Assembly (NCBI RefSeq): GCF_014323665.1
Contig: NZ_JABVEB010000001.1
Location: forward strand, 1-64,000
Direction of reading: 5' to 3'
Source: Actinomadura sp. HBU206391
Lineage (GTDB): Bacteria; Actinomycetota; Actinomycetes; Streptosporangiales; Streptosporangiaceae
Length of the DNA stretch: 64,000 nt
A program made the position numbers and the translations under genes. Below, in pieces: positions 27,815-36,776 of the stretch (position 1 is its first letter; each line of letters begins with the position of its first letter). The notes beneath the pieces are model-generated. The model was given only the letters and a program-made list of their open reading frames with translations. It ran no database searches and was not told where the DNA came from.

Positions 27815-30373
27815 ATGCTGAGTATGCCGTCACTACGCCGCGAAGAGGCGCACCAGCGTGCCCACCTGCTCTACGTCGACTCGTACTCGGTGGACCTCGA
27901 CCTCACGCGCGGCGAGGAGGTCTTCGGCTCCAGCACCGTGATCCGGTTCGGCTGCCGCGAACCCGGCGCGACGACGTTCATCGAGCTCAGGCCCGTCACC
28001 GTGCACCGCGCCGTGCTCAACGGCAGGCTCCTCGAACCGACCTCGCTGGCGGACGGGCGGCTGCCACTCCCGGATCTGGCCGCCGACAACGAGCTGCGAG
28101 TCGAGGCCGACATGCGCTACTCCCGTACCGGCGAGGGGATGCACCGCTTCGTCGACCCCGCCGACGACGAGGTCTATGTGCACGCCGACTGCGGGCCCGA
28201 CCAGGCCTCCCACGTCTTCGCCTGCTTCGATCAGCCCGACCTCAAGGCGGTGCTGCAGGTCTCGGTCACCGCGCCGGCGCACTGGACGGTGCTCGCCAAC
28301 GGCGCGGCCGAACATGGCGCGGACGGCCGCTGGCGATTCGTGCCCACGCGGCCGATCAGCACCTACCTCATGACTGTGGTCGGCGGCCCGATGCACTCCG
28401 TGCGTACGGAGCACGACGGCATTCCGCTCGGGCTGCACTGCCGGCGCTCGCTGGCGCCCTATCTGGACGCCGAAGCCGAGGAGATCCTCGACATCACGCG
28501 GCGCGGTCTCGACCGCTACCACGAGCTGTTCGACGAGCGGTATCCGTTCGGCAAGTACGACCAGGCGTTCGTGCCCGAGTCGAACTTCGGCGCCGTCGAG
28601 AACGTGGCCTGCGTCAACTTCCGCGACGAGTTCCTCTTCCGGTCGCCGGTCACCGACACCGACCGCGAGATCCGCGCCGTCGTCATCGCGCACGAGCTCG
28701 CGCACATGTGGTTCGGCGACCTGGTCACGATGCGGTGGTGGGACGACATCTGGCTGAGCGAGTCGTTCGCGGAGTACATGGGCCAGCGGGTGGCGACCGA
28801 CTCCGGCCGGTTCGCCAGCGCGTGGGCCGGGTTCGCGGTCAACCGCAAGACGTGGGGCTACGACGCCGACCAGCGCCCGTCCACCCACCCCGTCGCCTCC
28901 GACGGCATCGACGACACCGCCGCGGCGCTGGCGTACTTCGACGGCATCTCCTACGCCAAGGGCGCCTCGGCGCTACGGCAACTGGTCGAGTGGGTGGGCG
29001 ACGAGGCGTTCCTCGCCGGGGTCAACGACCTCTTCAGCCGTCACCGGTTCGGCAACGCCGACCTGGCGGATCTGCTGGCCGCCCTCGCCCGTACCGGCGG
29101 CCGCGATGTGCACGCCTGGGCGCAGCGCTGGCTCCGTACGAGCGGAATGGACACGCTCCGCACCTCCGTCGAGCAGCGGGACGGGACGCTGCTGTCCGCC
29201 GAGATCGTGCACACCGGACCGCCCGGCGATGACACCGGGCTGCGCCCGCACCGGATCCGGGTCGGGCTGTACGACCTGGCCGAAGGCGCGGGCGGCACGC
29301 GGCTGATGCTGCGCGAGACCGTCGACGCCGACCTGCCGCCGGAGCCGGGGCCGGACGGTTCCGCGCACACGCCGCTGCCGAGCCTCACCGGCGCTCGCGT
29401 TCCCGACCTGCTGCTGCCCAATGACGGCGACGTGACCTACGCCAAGATCCGGCTGGACGAGCGCTCGTGGCAGGCGGTGACCGTGGCACTGTCGACGATC
29501 GAGGACCAGGTCACCCGGGCGCTGCTCTGGACCACCGCCCGCGACATGGTCCGCGACGCGGAGCTGCCGCCCACCGACTTCCTCGCGCTCGCCCGCTCCC
29601 ATCTGGTCACCGAGCCGGTGGGTCCCATCGTGGAGGCGGTGCTGTCCTTCGCGCGCCGGCAGATCGCCGACCGCCTCGTGCCCCTGTCCGGGCGCGAAGC
29701 GGCGCTTGCCACACTCGCCGCGATCTGCCGCAGGATCATGCGTCGCGCGGAGGGCGACCCCTCCCTTGCCGGAATGCGCCTGGCCGCCGTACGTTTCCTG
29801 ATCACCTGCGCCACGACCGCGGACAATCTCGCCGAACTGCGGGAATGGCTGCGCGCGGGGCGGGTCCCCGGCGGCCCCGGCCTCTATCCCCAGCTGCGCT
29901 GGAGCGCCCTGTTCCAGTTGTTCGCCGCCGGCATGGCGGGCGAGGCGCAGCTCGCCGCGGAGCTGGTGCGCGATCCGAGCTCGGCCGGCCGGGAGGCCGC
30001 GGCCCGATGCCGTGCTGCCCTGCCCGACGCGGCCGCGAAGGAACGCGCCTGGCAGCGGCTGTTCACCGCGAACGGGCAGTCCAATCAACTGCTCGCCGCG
30101 ACAGCCGACGGCTTCTGGGACCCCGGCCGGCCCGACGCGACCAGCCGCTACGTCGAGCGCTACTTCGCCGAGATCGCCGACGCCGGACCGCGCGGCGCCG
30201 TGGCGTCCCGAGTCCTCGCCGGTCAGCTGTTCCCGGCCCACGCGGTCAATGCCGAGACCGTACGGGCCGCCGAAAAGTGCCTCGATCACGACCTGACGGC
30301 TCCCCTGCGCCGCGCGCTGACCGATCAGCTGGACGACCTGCGCCGGGCTCTCCGAATCCGGGCCGCCGACTGA
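27815..30373 (+). CDS. pepN: Aminopeptidase N (M1 family)
   Basis: 852 residues. The zinc site HELAHMW with the downstream WLSESFAEY glutamate is intact. The exopeptidase motif reads GAVEN in place of the usual GAMEN. The N-terminal beta domain and C-terminal ERAP1-like helical domain are of standard length. It is a cytoplasmic metallo-aminopeptidase for general peptide turnover. It is followed by a strong terminator hairpin and then the tRNA gene. Confidence 0.95.
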   Translation: MLSMPSLRREEAHQRAHLLYVDSYSVDLDLTRGEEVFGSSTVIRFGCREPGATTFIELRPVTVHRAVLNGRLLEPTSLADGRLPLPDLAADNELRVEADMRYSRTGEGMHRFVDPADDEVYVHADCGPDQASHVFACFDQPDLKAVLQVSVTAPAHWTVLANGAAEHGADGRWRFVPTRPISTYLMTVVGGPMHSVRTEHDGIPLGLHCRRSLAPYLDAEAEEILDITRRGLDRYHELFDERYPFGKYDQAFVPESNFGAVENVACVNFRDEFLFRSPVTDTDREIRAVVIAHELAHMWFGDLVTMRWWDDIWLSESFAEYMGQRVATDSGRFASAWAGFAVNRKTWGYDADQRPSTHPVASDGIDDTAAALAYFDGISYAKGASALRQLVEWVGDEAFLAGVNDLFSRHRFGNADLADLLAALARTGGRDVHAWAQRWLRTSGMDTLRTSVEQRDGTLLSAEIVHTGPPGDDTGLRPHRIRVGLYDLAEGAGGTRLMLRETVDADLPPEPGPDGSAHTPLPSLTGARVPDLLLPNDGDVTYAKIRLDERSWQAVTVALSTIEDQVTRALLWTTARDMVRDAELPPTDFLALARSHLVTEPVGPIVEAVLSFARRQIADRLVPLSGREAALATLAAICRRIMRRAEGDPSLAGMRLAAVRFLITCATTADNLAELREWLRAGRVPGGPGLYPQLRWSALFQLFAAGMAGEAQLAAELVRDPSSAGREAAARCRAALPDAAAKERAWQRLFTANGQSNQLLAATADGFWDPGRPDATSRYVERYFAEIADAGPRGAVASRVLAGQLFPAHAVNAETVRAAEKCLDHDLTAPLRRALTDQLDDLRRALRIRAAD

Positions 30374-30380
30374 TCCCGTC

Positions 30381-30416
30381 AAGGGTTTCCCGGTCGTCAC
30401 CAGGCCGGAAACCCTT
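30381..30416 (+). terminator. Terminator of pepN
   Basis: AAGGGTTTCCcGG pairs with CCGGAAACCCTT (12 pairs, one bulged C), starting eight bases after the pepN stop. Confidence 0.85.
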
Positions 30417-30525
30417 AACGATCATGGACTGATCCCCGATCTTTATTGGAGCGCGGGCACTCCCTGGGATCCGCTAGACTTGCGGAGGCGCCGGGAGGGT
30501 CGTACGCCTTCCAGCGCGCCACCAC

Positions 30526-30599
30526 CGGGGTGTAGCGCAGCTTGGCAGCGCGCTTCGTTCGGGACGAAGAGGTCGTGGGTTCAAATCCCGCCACCCCGA
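30526..30599 (+). tRNA. tRNA-Pro (CGG)
   Basis: A complete cloverleaf of 74 nucleotides. The acceptor stem is CGGGGTG/CACCCCG, the anticodon stem CTTCG/CGAAG encloses TTCGGGA (anticodon CGG), and the T arm contains GGTTCAAATCC. CCA is not encoded. The element's integrase gene lies about 95 bases downstream, pointing at this gene, so the 3' half of the tRNA is the probable attachment site. I did not find a second copy of the 3' segment in the window. Confidence 0.95.
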
Positions 30600-30693
30600 C
30601 AGGTTGAACAGCAGATGAGAGAGGGCTTCGGAGATCACTCCGAGGCCCTTTTTCGATCTTCGCGGTCGTCGGGAGCCAATCGGGGAGCCATCG

Positions 30694-31869
30694 TCACGCG
30701 GACTTGCTCGGACTGAAGATGCTGTTCATGGTCTCGGCTCCCTTGGTGATGACCGGCTTGAGCTGGTGCCGGTACACCTCCTCGGTCACCGCGGTGCTGG
30801 AATGTCCGACGAGATCCGCGATGGTCTCGATGGGCACGCCGTTGTCACTCATGATCGATACGAACGAGTGGCGGAGTTCGCGGGGAGTCCAGTTCTGCCC
30901 CAGGCCCGCCTTCTTGGTGATGGCCCGGAACGCACGCCGCACGTTCGCGGCGTCGAGTGGCGTGCCGGTCTGAGAGCAGAACACGAGGCCGTGGTCCTGC
31001 CATGCCTCGCCGGCCCTTAGCCGCTGTGCGGCCTCCCGCTTGTGGTGGTGTCGTAGAGCCTGGGTCGCCTCGTTGGGCAGTTCCAGGGTGCGGCGCGACT
31101 TGCGGGTCTTCGTGTCGCCGTGTGCTCGTACGGATCGCCAGACGTAGACGGCGAAGCGCTCATGGTCGAAGCCGGCTTGGATGACCGGCCGCCATCCATC
31201 CTCGTCGACCCAGGCGACGACATGTTCCCAGCGGAGTGCGCGTGCCTCCTCCGTTCGAACGCCCGTCATGAGACTGAGCACGACGTAGGCGTTCATCGAG
31301 GACGACTTGGCATTGGCGAGCACGGCCGTCGCCTGTTCCAGCGTCAGCGCCTTGCTGGGCCGTCCGACACGGCCCTTCGGGGTGGTGACCAACTCGGCCA
31401 CGTTCCGAAGCACCTTGTCGCGGGCCTGTGCCTGCCGGATCGCCCGCTTGAGGATGGAGTGAACGCCTTGCAGACTTCGCGTCGACAGCTTGCCGGTGAG
31501 CCCGTCGAGCCACTCGTCCACGTGGTCGGCACGCAAGTCGTTGAGCTTGCCCGCGCCGATCAGCGGGATCACGTGCTTCTCGGCGAGGAGGCGCACCGTG
31601 GTGACCGTTGCCGGGTCGCGGCCCTTGAGCCCTTTCGATAGCCAGTCCTCGACCGCATTGCGGACCGTGTAGTTCGCGGGACTCTCGACACCGGACTCAA
31701 GGTCCTTGACGGCTTTGCTGAGCTTGTCCCTGACGTCGGTCTTGTTCTTCCCCTTCCTCTTGAGCCGCTTGCGCCTGCCGTCGGGTCCGAACCCGAGGGA
31801 GACGGCTCCGGTGTAGCCATCACCCTCGGGATAGATCGTCCCCTCGTACTTGCCGATGAGGATCTTCAC
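30694..31869 (-). CDS. int: Tyrosine integrase of the tRNA-Pro element
   Basis: 391 residues. An N-terminal AP2-like arm-binding part (GYTGAVSLGFGPDGRRKR) is followed by a SAM-like core-binding domain and a catalytic domain with GVRTEEAR (first Arg), PRELRHSF (second Arg ~333), VGHSS (His ~356) and the nucleophile in VYRHQ (Tyr ~366). All key residues are present. The GTG at 31869 follows GAGGAGG. Position next to tRNA-Pro and the excisionase 73 bases upstream indicate an AICE of the pSAM2 family. Confidence 0.94.
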   Translation of the reverse strand: MKILIGKYEGTIYPEGDGYTGAVSLGFGPDGRRKRLKRKGKNKTDVRDKLSKAVKDLESGVESPANYTVRNAVEDWLSKGLKGRDPATVTTVRLLAEKHVIPLIGAGKLNDLRADHVDEWLDGLTGKLSTRSLQGVHSILKRAIRQAQARDKVLRNVAELVTTPKGRVGRPSKALTLEQATAVLANAKSSSMNAYVVLSLMTGVRTEEARALRWEHVVAWVDEDGWRPVIQAGFDHERFAVYVWRSVRAHGDTKTRKSRRTLELPNEATQALRHHHKREAAQRLRAGEAWQDHGLVFCSQTGTPLDAANVRRAFRAITKKAGLGQNWTPRELRHSFVSIMSDNGVPIETIADLVGHSSTAVTEEVYRHQLKPVITKGAETMNSIFSPSKSA

Positions 31870-31923
31870 TCGGCGGTACCTCCTCGGGGGGTTGAGGTGA
31901 GCCGTTCACCAGCCACGTTAACA

Positions 31924-31946
31924 GAGACGTCCCAAGACGTCCCTAG
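31924..31946 (-). promoter_or_regulatory. Two GACGTCCC repeats between xis and int
   Basis: GAGACGTCCC at 31924 is followed at once by AAGACGTCCCTAG at 31934. The second copy is the reverse complement of CTAGGGACGTCTT, found at three other promoters of this element (35.2, 40.8 and 42.6 kb). It lies upstream of int and overlaps the xis stop region. Probable operator of an element-encoded repressor. Confidence 0.6.
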
Positions 31947-32128
31947 CGTTGTGGTGAGCAATTCTCGTCTTCGAGCGCGCCGATGAACTCGGTGAGGTGG
32001 TCGTCGGTGATGCGGCGGAGCTTGCCGATTTTGATGCTGCGGAGCTGGCCGGTGCGGAGCAGGAAGTAGACCTTGTCGCGTCCGATCTGGAGGATCTCGG
32101 CGACCTGTTCGACGGTGTATGCCTTCAC
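31943..32128 (-). CDS. xis: Excisionase-type helix-turn-helix protein
   Basis: 61 residues: VKAYTVEQVAEILQIGRDKVYFLLRTGQL, the MerR-like excisionase fold, then RSIKIGKLRRI. GGGAGG precedes the GTG at 32128; longer upstream codons have no such site. It would bend the attachment DNA and steer the adjacent integrase towards excision. Confidence 0.88.
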   Translation of the reverse strand: MKAYTVEQVAEILQIGRDKVYFLLRTGQLRSIKIGKLRRITDDHLTEFIGALEDENCSPQR

Positions 32129-32282
32129 GCTCACCTCCCTGGAGTCCCGAGCGTTCTCGGGTGCTGACTGGGCTCGTGGTGGTCCCCATTCGTGACGGTG
32201 AGTGGTTGTCTTCGTCTTCGTCTGCGGCTTGTCCATGCGCCTTACGTGCAGGCGCGCGCGTGGGGTCGTAGACGTAGACAAG

Positions 32283-34091
32283 TCACTGACGGTGATCGGT
32301 GGCTGCTCGCCAGCGGCCTCGGGTGACTTGAATGACGCGCCGGGCGTCGGCGAGTTCTCGAAGCCGTTGGTAGACCCACGGCCGGCTCATACCGGTAGCC
32401 GTGACGAGATGAGGTACGGGAACGCCTTCGTCCGGCGCGCGGGTCAGTACGGCCCAGAGAGCCATTTCGGGAGCCAGTGCAGGCTCGATGCTGTCCGGCA
32501 TCTCTGCCTGTTCGTCCTCGACTCGCAGATGGACGCCCGCATGCGCCTCCTCGATCGCCGTACGCGAGATCCGGTCGAGGGATGGCCGGAGGGATGCGTG
32601 CTCGTTGACCGCCTGGGCAACGATCTCGTCGGTCAGCAGGTAGGCGCGGCCTCGTCGCGGGGTGTCGTGCTCGGGTGCGCTGATGAGGAACTTTCCCGGT
32701 GCATTGAGCGTGTGGGCGTGCCACCCGGCGGTGAGCATGCCTTGGCCCAGGATGAGATCGACGTCCTTGCGCTCGCGGACACGGAAGCTGACCCGTACGT
32801 CCATCTGCGAGCGGACCGCGCCCTTCCCCATGGCCTTCTGAGTGGGACGTTGCGTCGCAGCGACGAGGGTGACGGCGACGGCCCGACCGCGGCGGGCGAT
32901 CGAGTCGGTAAGACCGGCGGTGTCCGGTGCGTCGTCGGCGAGTTCGGCGTACTCGTCGATGACGATGACCAGCGCGGGCATGTCCGGGGTCGGTTCCAAC
33001 ACGCGCCGCCCATGGCTGGCGAGCCACTCCGCACGGGCCTCCAGAACCGCGACGGCATCACGCAGCAGAGCGCGAGCCTGCTCCGGCGCGGTGGCGAGTC
33101 GGTCGATGCAGGGCGCCCAGGGTTGGAGTTCCATGCCGCGCTTGAGGTCGATGGCCCAGATGACCACGTCGCGGCATGCGGTGAGGTTGCCCATGAGGAC
33201 GTTGATGCCGCCGCTCTTCCCGGAGCCGGCGATGCCGCCAATCAGCGCGTGACGGCGAAGCAGCAGGAAACGTGCTGCCGTGGCGTCCTCGAAGGGTCCA
33301 AGGTCGATCGGCTCGGTCACTGATGTGATGGACGGCCCTGGCCAGGAGATGGCGCTGGCGTGCGGATCGAGGTCGAGCACGCGGAGTTCGAATCGATTGG
33401 CGCGGTCGTCGTGCGTCGGGTGGACGCGTACGGCTCCGCGGAAGGTGCCGAGTGCCGATTCGATCGCAGGAATCTTCGTGGTCACGTCCTGGATGGTCTG
33501 GCCGCGAGCCAGCGCGAACCGGGCCCGCCATCCCCAGACGTCCACCATCGCGGACTGGACGCGCGAGCCGGCAAGGCCGACCGCCTGTGCGATCTCCGGC
33601 CAGGCGGACAACTGCCGGTCGACGCGGACCTTCGCGCGTCGTCGCCGGTGTGCCCACCACGGAACCGCGAGCACGAAGCCACCTGCGATGAGGACCTGTG
33701 GCAGCGGTGGGTGGGTACTGCCGAGGGCCGTGCCGACAGCGAACCATCCTCCCGCAGCCATGGTGACGGTCGCGGCGTAGAGCCGCTCGGCGCGCAGGGC
33801 CAGGCCCAGACCCGCACCGAAGATCGCCAGCGCCCAGGCTGCCAAGGTCGCGGTGACGAGGAGGTACGGCCACCAGTTCGGTCGCGCGTGATGGAGCGCC
33901 GTGGCGGTGACGACCAGAGTGAGTGTGAGGTAGAGGGGCGCGAGTTCGGATCGGTAGCGCCACAGTGTGCGGCCGATGACGACGGCGGCGAGGTCGGGAA
34001 GGCGGTCGTCGTTGTTGACGACGATGACCGGTTGGAGGCCGTTTCGGCGCATCTTGCGGGCGTGCCTGCGCATCTGGCGAGCTCTGCTCAT
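32283..34091 (-). CDS. FtsK/TraB-like conjugal DNA translocase
   Basis: 602 residues. Two N-terminal TM segments (~55-75 and 80-100, then AAGGWFAVGTALG) anchor it. The motor domain has Walker A GGIAGSGKSGG (~270) and Walker B ALVIVIDEYAEL, followed by ATQRPTQKAMG. A winged-helix region (LVTATGMSRPWVYQRLRELADA) forms the C-terminus and would recognise a clt-like sequence. This is the single-protein double-stranded-DNA transfer system of actinomycete AICEs (TraSA of pSAM2). The start overlaps the upstream gene stop by four bases. Confidence 0.87.
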   Translation of the reverse strand: MSRARQMRRHARKMRRNGLQPVIVVNNDDRLPDLAAVVIGRTLWRYRSELAPLYLTLTLVVTATALHHARPNWWPYLLVTATLAAWALAIFGAGLGLALRAERLYAATVTMAAGGWFAVGTALGSTHPPLPQVLIAGGFVLAVPWWAHRRRRAKVRVDRQLSAWPEIAQAVGLAGSRVQSAMVDVWGWRARFALARGQTIQDVTTKIPAIESALGTFRGAVRVHPTHDDRANRFELRVLDLDPHASAISWPGPSITSVTEPIDLGPFEDATAARFLLLRRHALIGGIAGSGKSGGINVLMGNLTACRDVVIWAIDLKRGMELQPWAPCIDRLATAPEQARALLRDAVAVLEARAEWLASHGRRVLEPTPDMPALVIVIDEYAELADDAPDTAGLTDSIARRGRAVAVTLVAATQRPTQKAMGKGAVRSQMDVRVSFRVRERKDVDLILGQGMLTAGWHAHTLNAPGKFLISAPEHDTPRRGRAYLLTDEIVAQAVNEHASLRPSLDRISRTAIEEAHAGVHLRVEDEQAEMPDSIEPALAPEMALWAVLTRAPDEGVPVPHLVTATGMSRPWVYQRLRELADARRVIQVTRGRWRAATDHRQ

Positions 34092-34423
34092 GGGCGGCCT
34101 CGCAGGCCGTATCCCTGGATGGTGAGTTCGTCGCGCAGGTACGACAGCGGTTCGGGCTCTCCGTCACGGTGTGCCGCGAGAGTGGCGCGTGCAGCGGCGG
34201 CGAGGTTCGCGCGGTGCAGGCGCATGACCTGTAGTCGGGCGCGGAACCGGGTGACCTCGGTGGCGAGGAGCGGTGTATCGGCGAGCGCGTCGACGACGTG
34301 CTGCCAGGACGTTGATGGGTTCGTCGCTATGAGCTGGGCGACGGTGGTGCGGGCCTTGCGGTTGCGGGTGGCGACCTCCTGTAGGTCGATTCCGGGGCCG
34401 TCGGGAGTGTGGGGCACGGGCAT
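34088..34423 (-). CDS. Small hypothetical AICE protein
   Basis: 111 residues, mainly helical and basic (RNRKARTTVAQLIA, RFRARLQVMRLHRANLAAAARATLAAH), no TM segment. The stop overlaps the translocase start (ATGA), so it is probably a transfer or spread accessory. GGAGGTG lies immediately before the ATG, a tight spacing also seen upstream of the small gene at 34889. Family not recognised. Confidence 0.7.
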   Translation of the reverse strand: MPVPHTPDGPGIDLQEVATRNRKARTTVAQLIATNPSTSWQHVVDALADTPLLATEVTRFRARLQVMRLHRANLAAAARATLAAHRDGEPEPLSYLRDELTIQGYGLRGRP

Positions 34424-34441
34424 CACCTCCGTGTTGAGTGG

Positions 34442-34636
34442 TCAGCGCGGGAGCGAGCCAGTGAGCCAGGCGATGATGCCGGCCACCAAGCGGTCGATCT
34501 CGGGCGCGGCGCTGGTGGCCGCGAGGAAGAAGCCGAACAGCAGGCACACGGCGGCGTGCCAGACGCGCAGGCCCATGTACCGCCAGGCCACGAATGTGAC
34601 CGCGCCCAGCACCGCCACCAGCGGAACGGAGACCAT
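34442..34636 (-). CDS. Small membrane protein (Spd-like)
   Basis: 64 residues from the ATG at 34636 (a GTG at 34651 is the alternative). Two hydrophobic helices are visible: VSVPLVAVLGAVTFVAWRYMGL and WHAAVCLLFGFFLAATSA. Small TM proteins in this place in conjugative actinomycete elements are usually plasmid-spread (Spd) proteins; that assignment is by context only. Confidence 0.65.
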   Translation of the reverse strand: MVSVPLVAVLGAVTFVAWRYMGLRVWHAAVCLLFGFFLAATSAAPEIDRLVAGIIAWLTGSLPR

Positions 34637-34751
34637 CAAGGGAACTCTCACCTCCTCTCGATCAAGAGCCTCGACCCGGTACGAGCGTCGGATGAGAAGT
34701 CCGAGCTCGATCCGGCTGGGCTGACGCTCACCCGGGCGTCAGCAGACGTGA

Positions 34752-34889
34752 TCAGAGGTCGCCGAAGCGGGACTTGCGACGCCACCAGCGGGACCGAGCA
34801 CGGCACTTGCGGCATCGGCCGTTGCCGGCTTCGAGCGCCGCACCACACGGGCACGACCGTCCGGTGATACTCCGCGGAAGTCGCACCAT
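34752..34889 (-). CDS. Tiny zinc-ribbon-like protein
   Basis: 45 residues: begins MVRLPRSITGRSCPCG, followed by RCRKCRAR and a very basic tail ending FGDL. A C-x-C and C-x2-C pair could bind zinc. GGAGGTG directly precedes the ATG, and the start overlaps the upstream stop by one base (TGATG), which supports translation. Similar tiny zinc ribbons occur beside translocase genes of AICEs. Confidence 0.65.
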   Translation of the reverse strand: MVRLPRSITGRSCPCGAALEAGNGRCRKCRARSRWWRRKSRFGDL

Positions 34890-35083
34890 CACCTCCGTGC
34901 CTCGTCGCGTACGAGGCCCGTGGCCAGCAGCCAGCGCGACACTGCACCGGTCCGGCTCTCAACCGCACCAGTCCGGATCATCCGCCGCTCCTGGGCGTGG
35001 ATCCCGACCACCACGAGCGTGAAGGCACCCACAGCAGCACCGGCGAGAAAGACGGCGGTGAGCGTGATCAAAAGCAGAGTCAT
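34889..35083 (-). CDS. Small single-TM protein
   Basis: 64 residues: TM helix TLLLITLTAVFLAGAAVGAFTLVVVGI, then a basic cytoplasmic tail with RTGAVESRTGAVSRW, which contains a short internal repeat. AGGAG eight bases before the ATG fixes the start at 35083. It is the first gene of the transfer operon and lies opposite the regulator at 35268. Confidence 0.7.
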   Translation of the reverse strand: MTLLLITLTAVFLAGAAVGAFTLVVVGIHAQERRMIRTGAVESRTGAVSRWLLATGLVRDEARR

Positions 35084-35200
35084 TGCGATCACTCCTCTCG
35101 TAAGGGCCAGAACCGCGACCGTGGATCTGGTTCCGGCGGGGGTGTTGCCTTACGAGATCGAGAATCCGCCAAGAGGGCTGGACGGGATCAGTACATGACT

Positions 35201-35250
35201 GGACGTGTTCATGACGTCCTCAATAGGGTTGTGGCGTCCTGAGACGTCCT
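35201..35250 (+). promoter_or_regulatory. Divergent promoter region with GACGTCCT repeats
   Basis: GGACGTGTTCATGACGTCCT (35201-35220) is a partial palindrome. GAGACGTCCT follows at 35241-35250. These match the core of the element's CTAGGGACGTCTT sequence. The region separates the transfer operon (minus) from the HTH/PLD regulator (plus). Confidence 0.5.
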
Positions 35251-35267
35251 GCGATCCGGTCGGGTGT

Positions 35268-36011
35268 ATGGCCAACGAACGCCTTCGAGCAGCCCTGCTA
35301 GAGCGGGGCATGACGATCGCTACGCTCGCCGAGGCCATTGGGGTCGATCAGAAGACCATCGAGCGCTGGATCACGCTCGGCCGCACCCCGTATCGGCGGC
35401 ATCGGTACGCTGCGGCTTCGCATCTCGGACTCGACGAGACCTACCTGTGGCCCGATGCGCTTCCGCAGGAACAGGTCACCCACGCTTCGGGCAGCGAGCT
35501 CGTCACCATCTACCCGCACCGCTGGTCGGTGCCGCGGGACGCGTGGGGACGTCTGTTCGCCACGGCCCAACACGAGATCGGCGTGCTCGTCTACTCCGGC
35601 CTGTTCTTGGCCGAAGACGCCGGCGTACAACAGATCCTCGCCGACAAGGCCCGTGCCGGCGTACGCGTCCGCATCCTGCTCGGTGACCCGGACAGTGAGC
35701 AGGTCGCACAGCGAGGCGAGGACGAGGGTGTCGGCGACGCACAGGCCGCGAAGATCAAGAACGCACTCGTGCTGTATAAGCCGCTGCTCCGTGTGGAGAG
35801 CGTGGAGTTCCGCCTTCACGAGACGGTGTTGTACAACTCCATCTACCGCGCCGATGACCAGCTCCTCATCAACACGCACGTCTACGGGGTGACTGCGCCG
35901 CATGCTCCGGTGTGGCACCTGCGCAAGGTCGCCGGCGGGGACATCGTCAACACCTACCTCGACAGCTTCGATCGCGTCTGGGAAGGCGCCACACCACTAC
36001 CGGGGGGCTGA
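35268..36011 (+). CDS. HTH regulator with phospholipase-D-like C-terminal domain (copy 1)
   Basis: 247 residues. An XRE-like HTH at the N-terminus (MTIATLAEAIGVDQKTIERW) is joined to a domain containing IGVLVYSGLFLAED, LADKARAGVRVRILLGDPDS, FRLHETVLYNSIYRADDQLLIN and a final STYxxSFxRVW-like block. The middle resembles phospholipase D/NYN-like folds used as sensors; the canonical HxK catalytic motif is not evident. A second copy is at 42675 and a broken third at 49230. It overlaps no gene and precedes the NUDIX gene by four bases. Confidence 0.75.
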   Translation: MANERLRAALLERGMTIATLAEAIGVDQKTIERWITLGRTPYRRHRYAAASHLGLDETYLWPDALPQEQVTHASGSELVTIYPHRWSVPRDAWGRLFATAQHEIGVLVYSGLFLAEDAGVQQILADKARAGVRVRILLGDPDSEQVAQRGEDEGVGDAQAAKIKNALVLYKPLLRVESVEFRLHETVLYNSIYRADDQLLINTHVYGVTAPHAPVWHLRKVAGGDIVNTYLDSFDRVWEGATPLPGG

Positions 36012-36015
36012 TGTC

Positions 36016-36492
36016 ATGCGACGCAGGATCGACTACTACGACGACCCCAACGCCCCCCAGGCCAACAGCCTCGTCCCCTCCGTCAACGTCGTCGTCACCA
36101 ACGACAACGGCGAGATCCTCCTGATCCGCCGCACCGACAACGACAACTGGGCCCTACCGGGCGGAGCCATCGACCTCGGCGAAAGCCTCACCCAAGCCGC
36201 GGTACGAGAGACCAAGGAAGAAACCGGCGTCGACTGCGAGATCACCGGCCTCGTCGGCATCTACACCGACCCCCAGCACGTCATTCACTACACGAGCAAC
36301 GACGAGGTACGCCAGGAATTCTCCATCGTGCTAGCAGCTCGATCGATCGGCGGCGAGCCCACCACAAGTGATGAGTCGCGCGAGGTCACCTGGGTACCCA
36401 CGGGGGAGGCTACGAACCGGCAGATGGACCGGTCGATGCGACTCAGACTCCTCCATTACTTGGAGGGCAGAAGTGAGCCCGTGATCGTCTAG
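36016..36492 (+). CDS. NUDIX protein, possible Pif-like transfer immunity factor
   Basis: 158 residues. The Nudix box GGAIDLGESLTQAAVRETKEETGVD is complete. In the pSAM2 element a NUDIX protein (Pif) blocks redundant transfer between cells already carrying the element, so a similar role is plausible here, but house-cleaning of nucleotides is equally compatible. It is translated four bases after the HTH/PLD regulator. Confidence 0.82.
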   Translation: MRRRIDYYDDPNAPQANSLVPSVNVVVTNDNGEILLIRRTDNDNWALPGGAIDLGESLTQAAVRETKEETGVDCEITGLVGIYTDPQHVIHYTSNDEVRQEFSIVLAARSIGGEPTTSDESREVTWVPTGEATNRQMDRSMRLRLLHYLEGRSEPVIV

Positions 36493-36776
36493 GACTCCCC
36501 GTGTCCGGTCTCTTCGGGCACTGCGGATTAGCGGGCGCCGCCGCTGGGAAGCGGTCGACTGCTTGATCCCCGAGCGTCCGATCACGTGCTTCACACTGGG
36601 CTTGCCTGCAATGAACACCTTGCGCTCGCACAACGAGCCACCTCGCTCGTCATCCGCCTGGGCCGGGGCATGCGCGGAATAAGACCAGCTAATCTCTTGA
36701 GGCCAGGAAAGGACACAAGGCCTGGCGCGATGGGCGTTTCTCGCCATACTGGACCTCTCGTATTCTTGGGGGTGTC

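Noticed and set aside
27226-29232. 668-codon plus-strand ORF overlapping the phosphoesterase and pepN
   Set aside because: Arg/Pro-rich shadow; both genuine genes are complete and motif-rich in their own frames.
30600-30693. A direct repeat of the tRNA-Pro 3' end further along the island
   Set aside because: I looked for the TTCAAATCCCGCCACCCCGA segment at the obvious junctions (43.4, 49.2, 52.1, 57.8 kb) and did not see it; a computed search is needed to exclude a degenerate copy.
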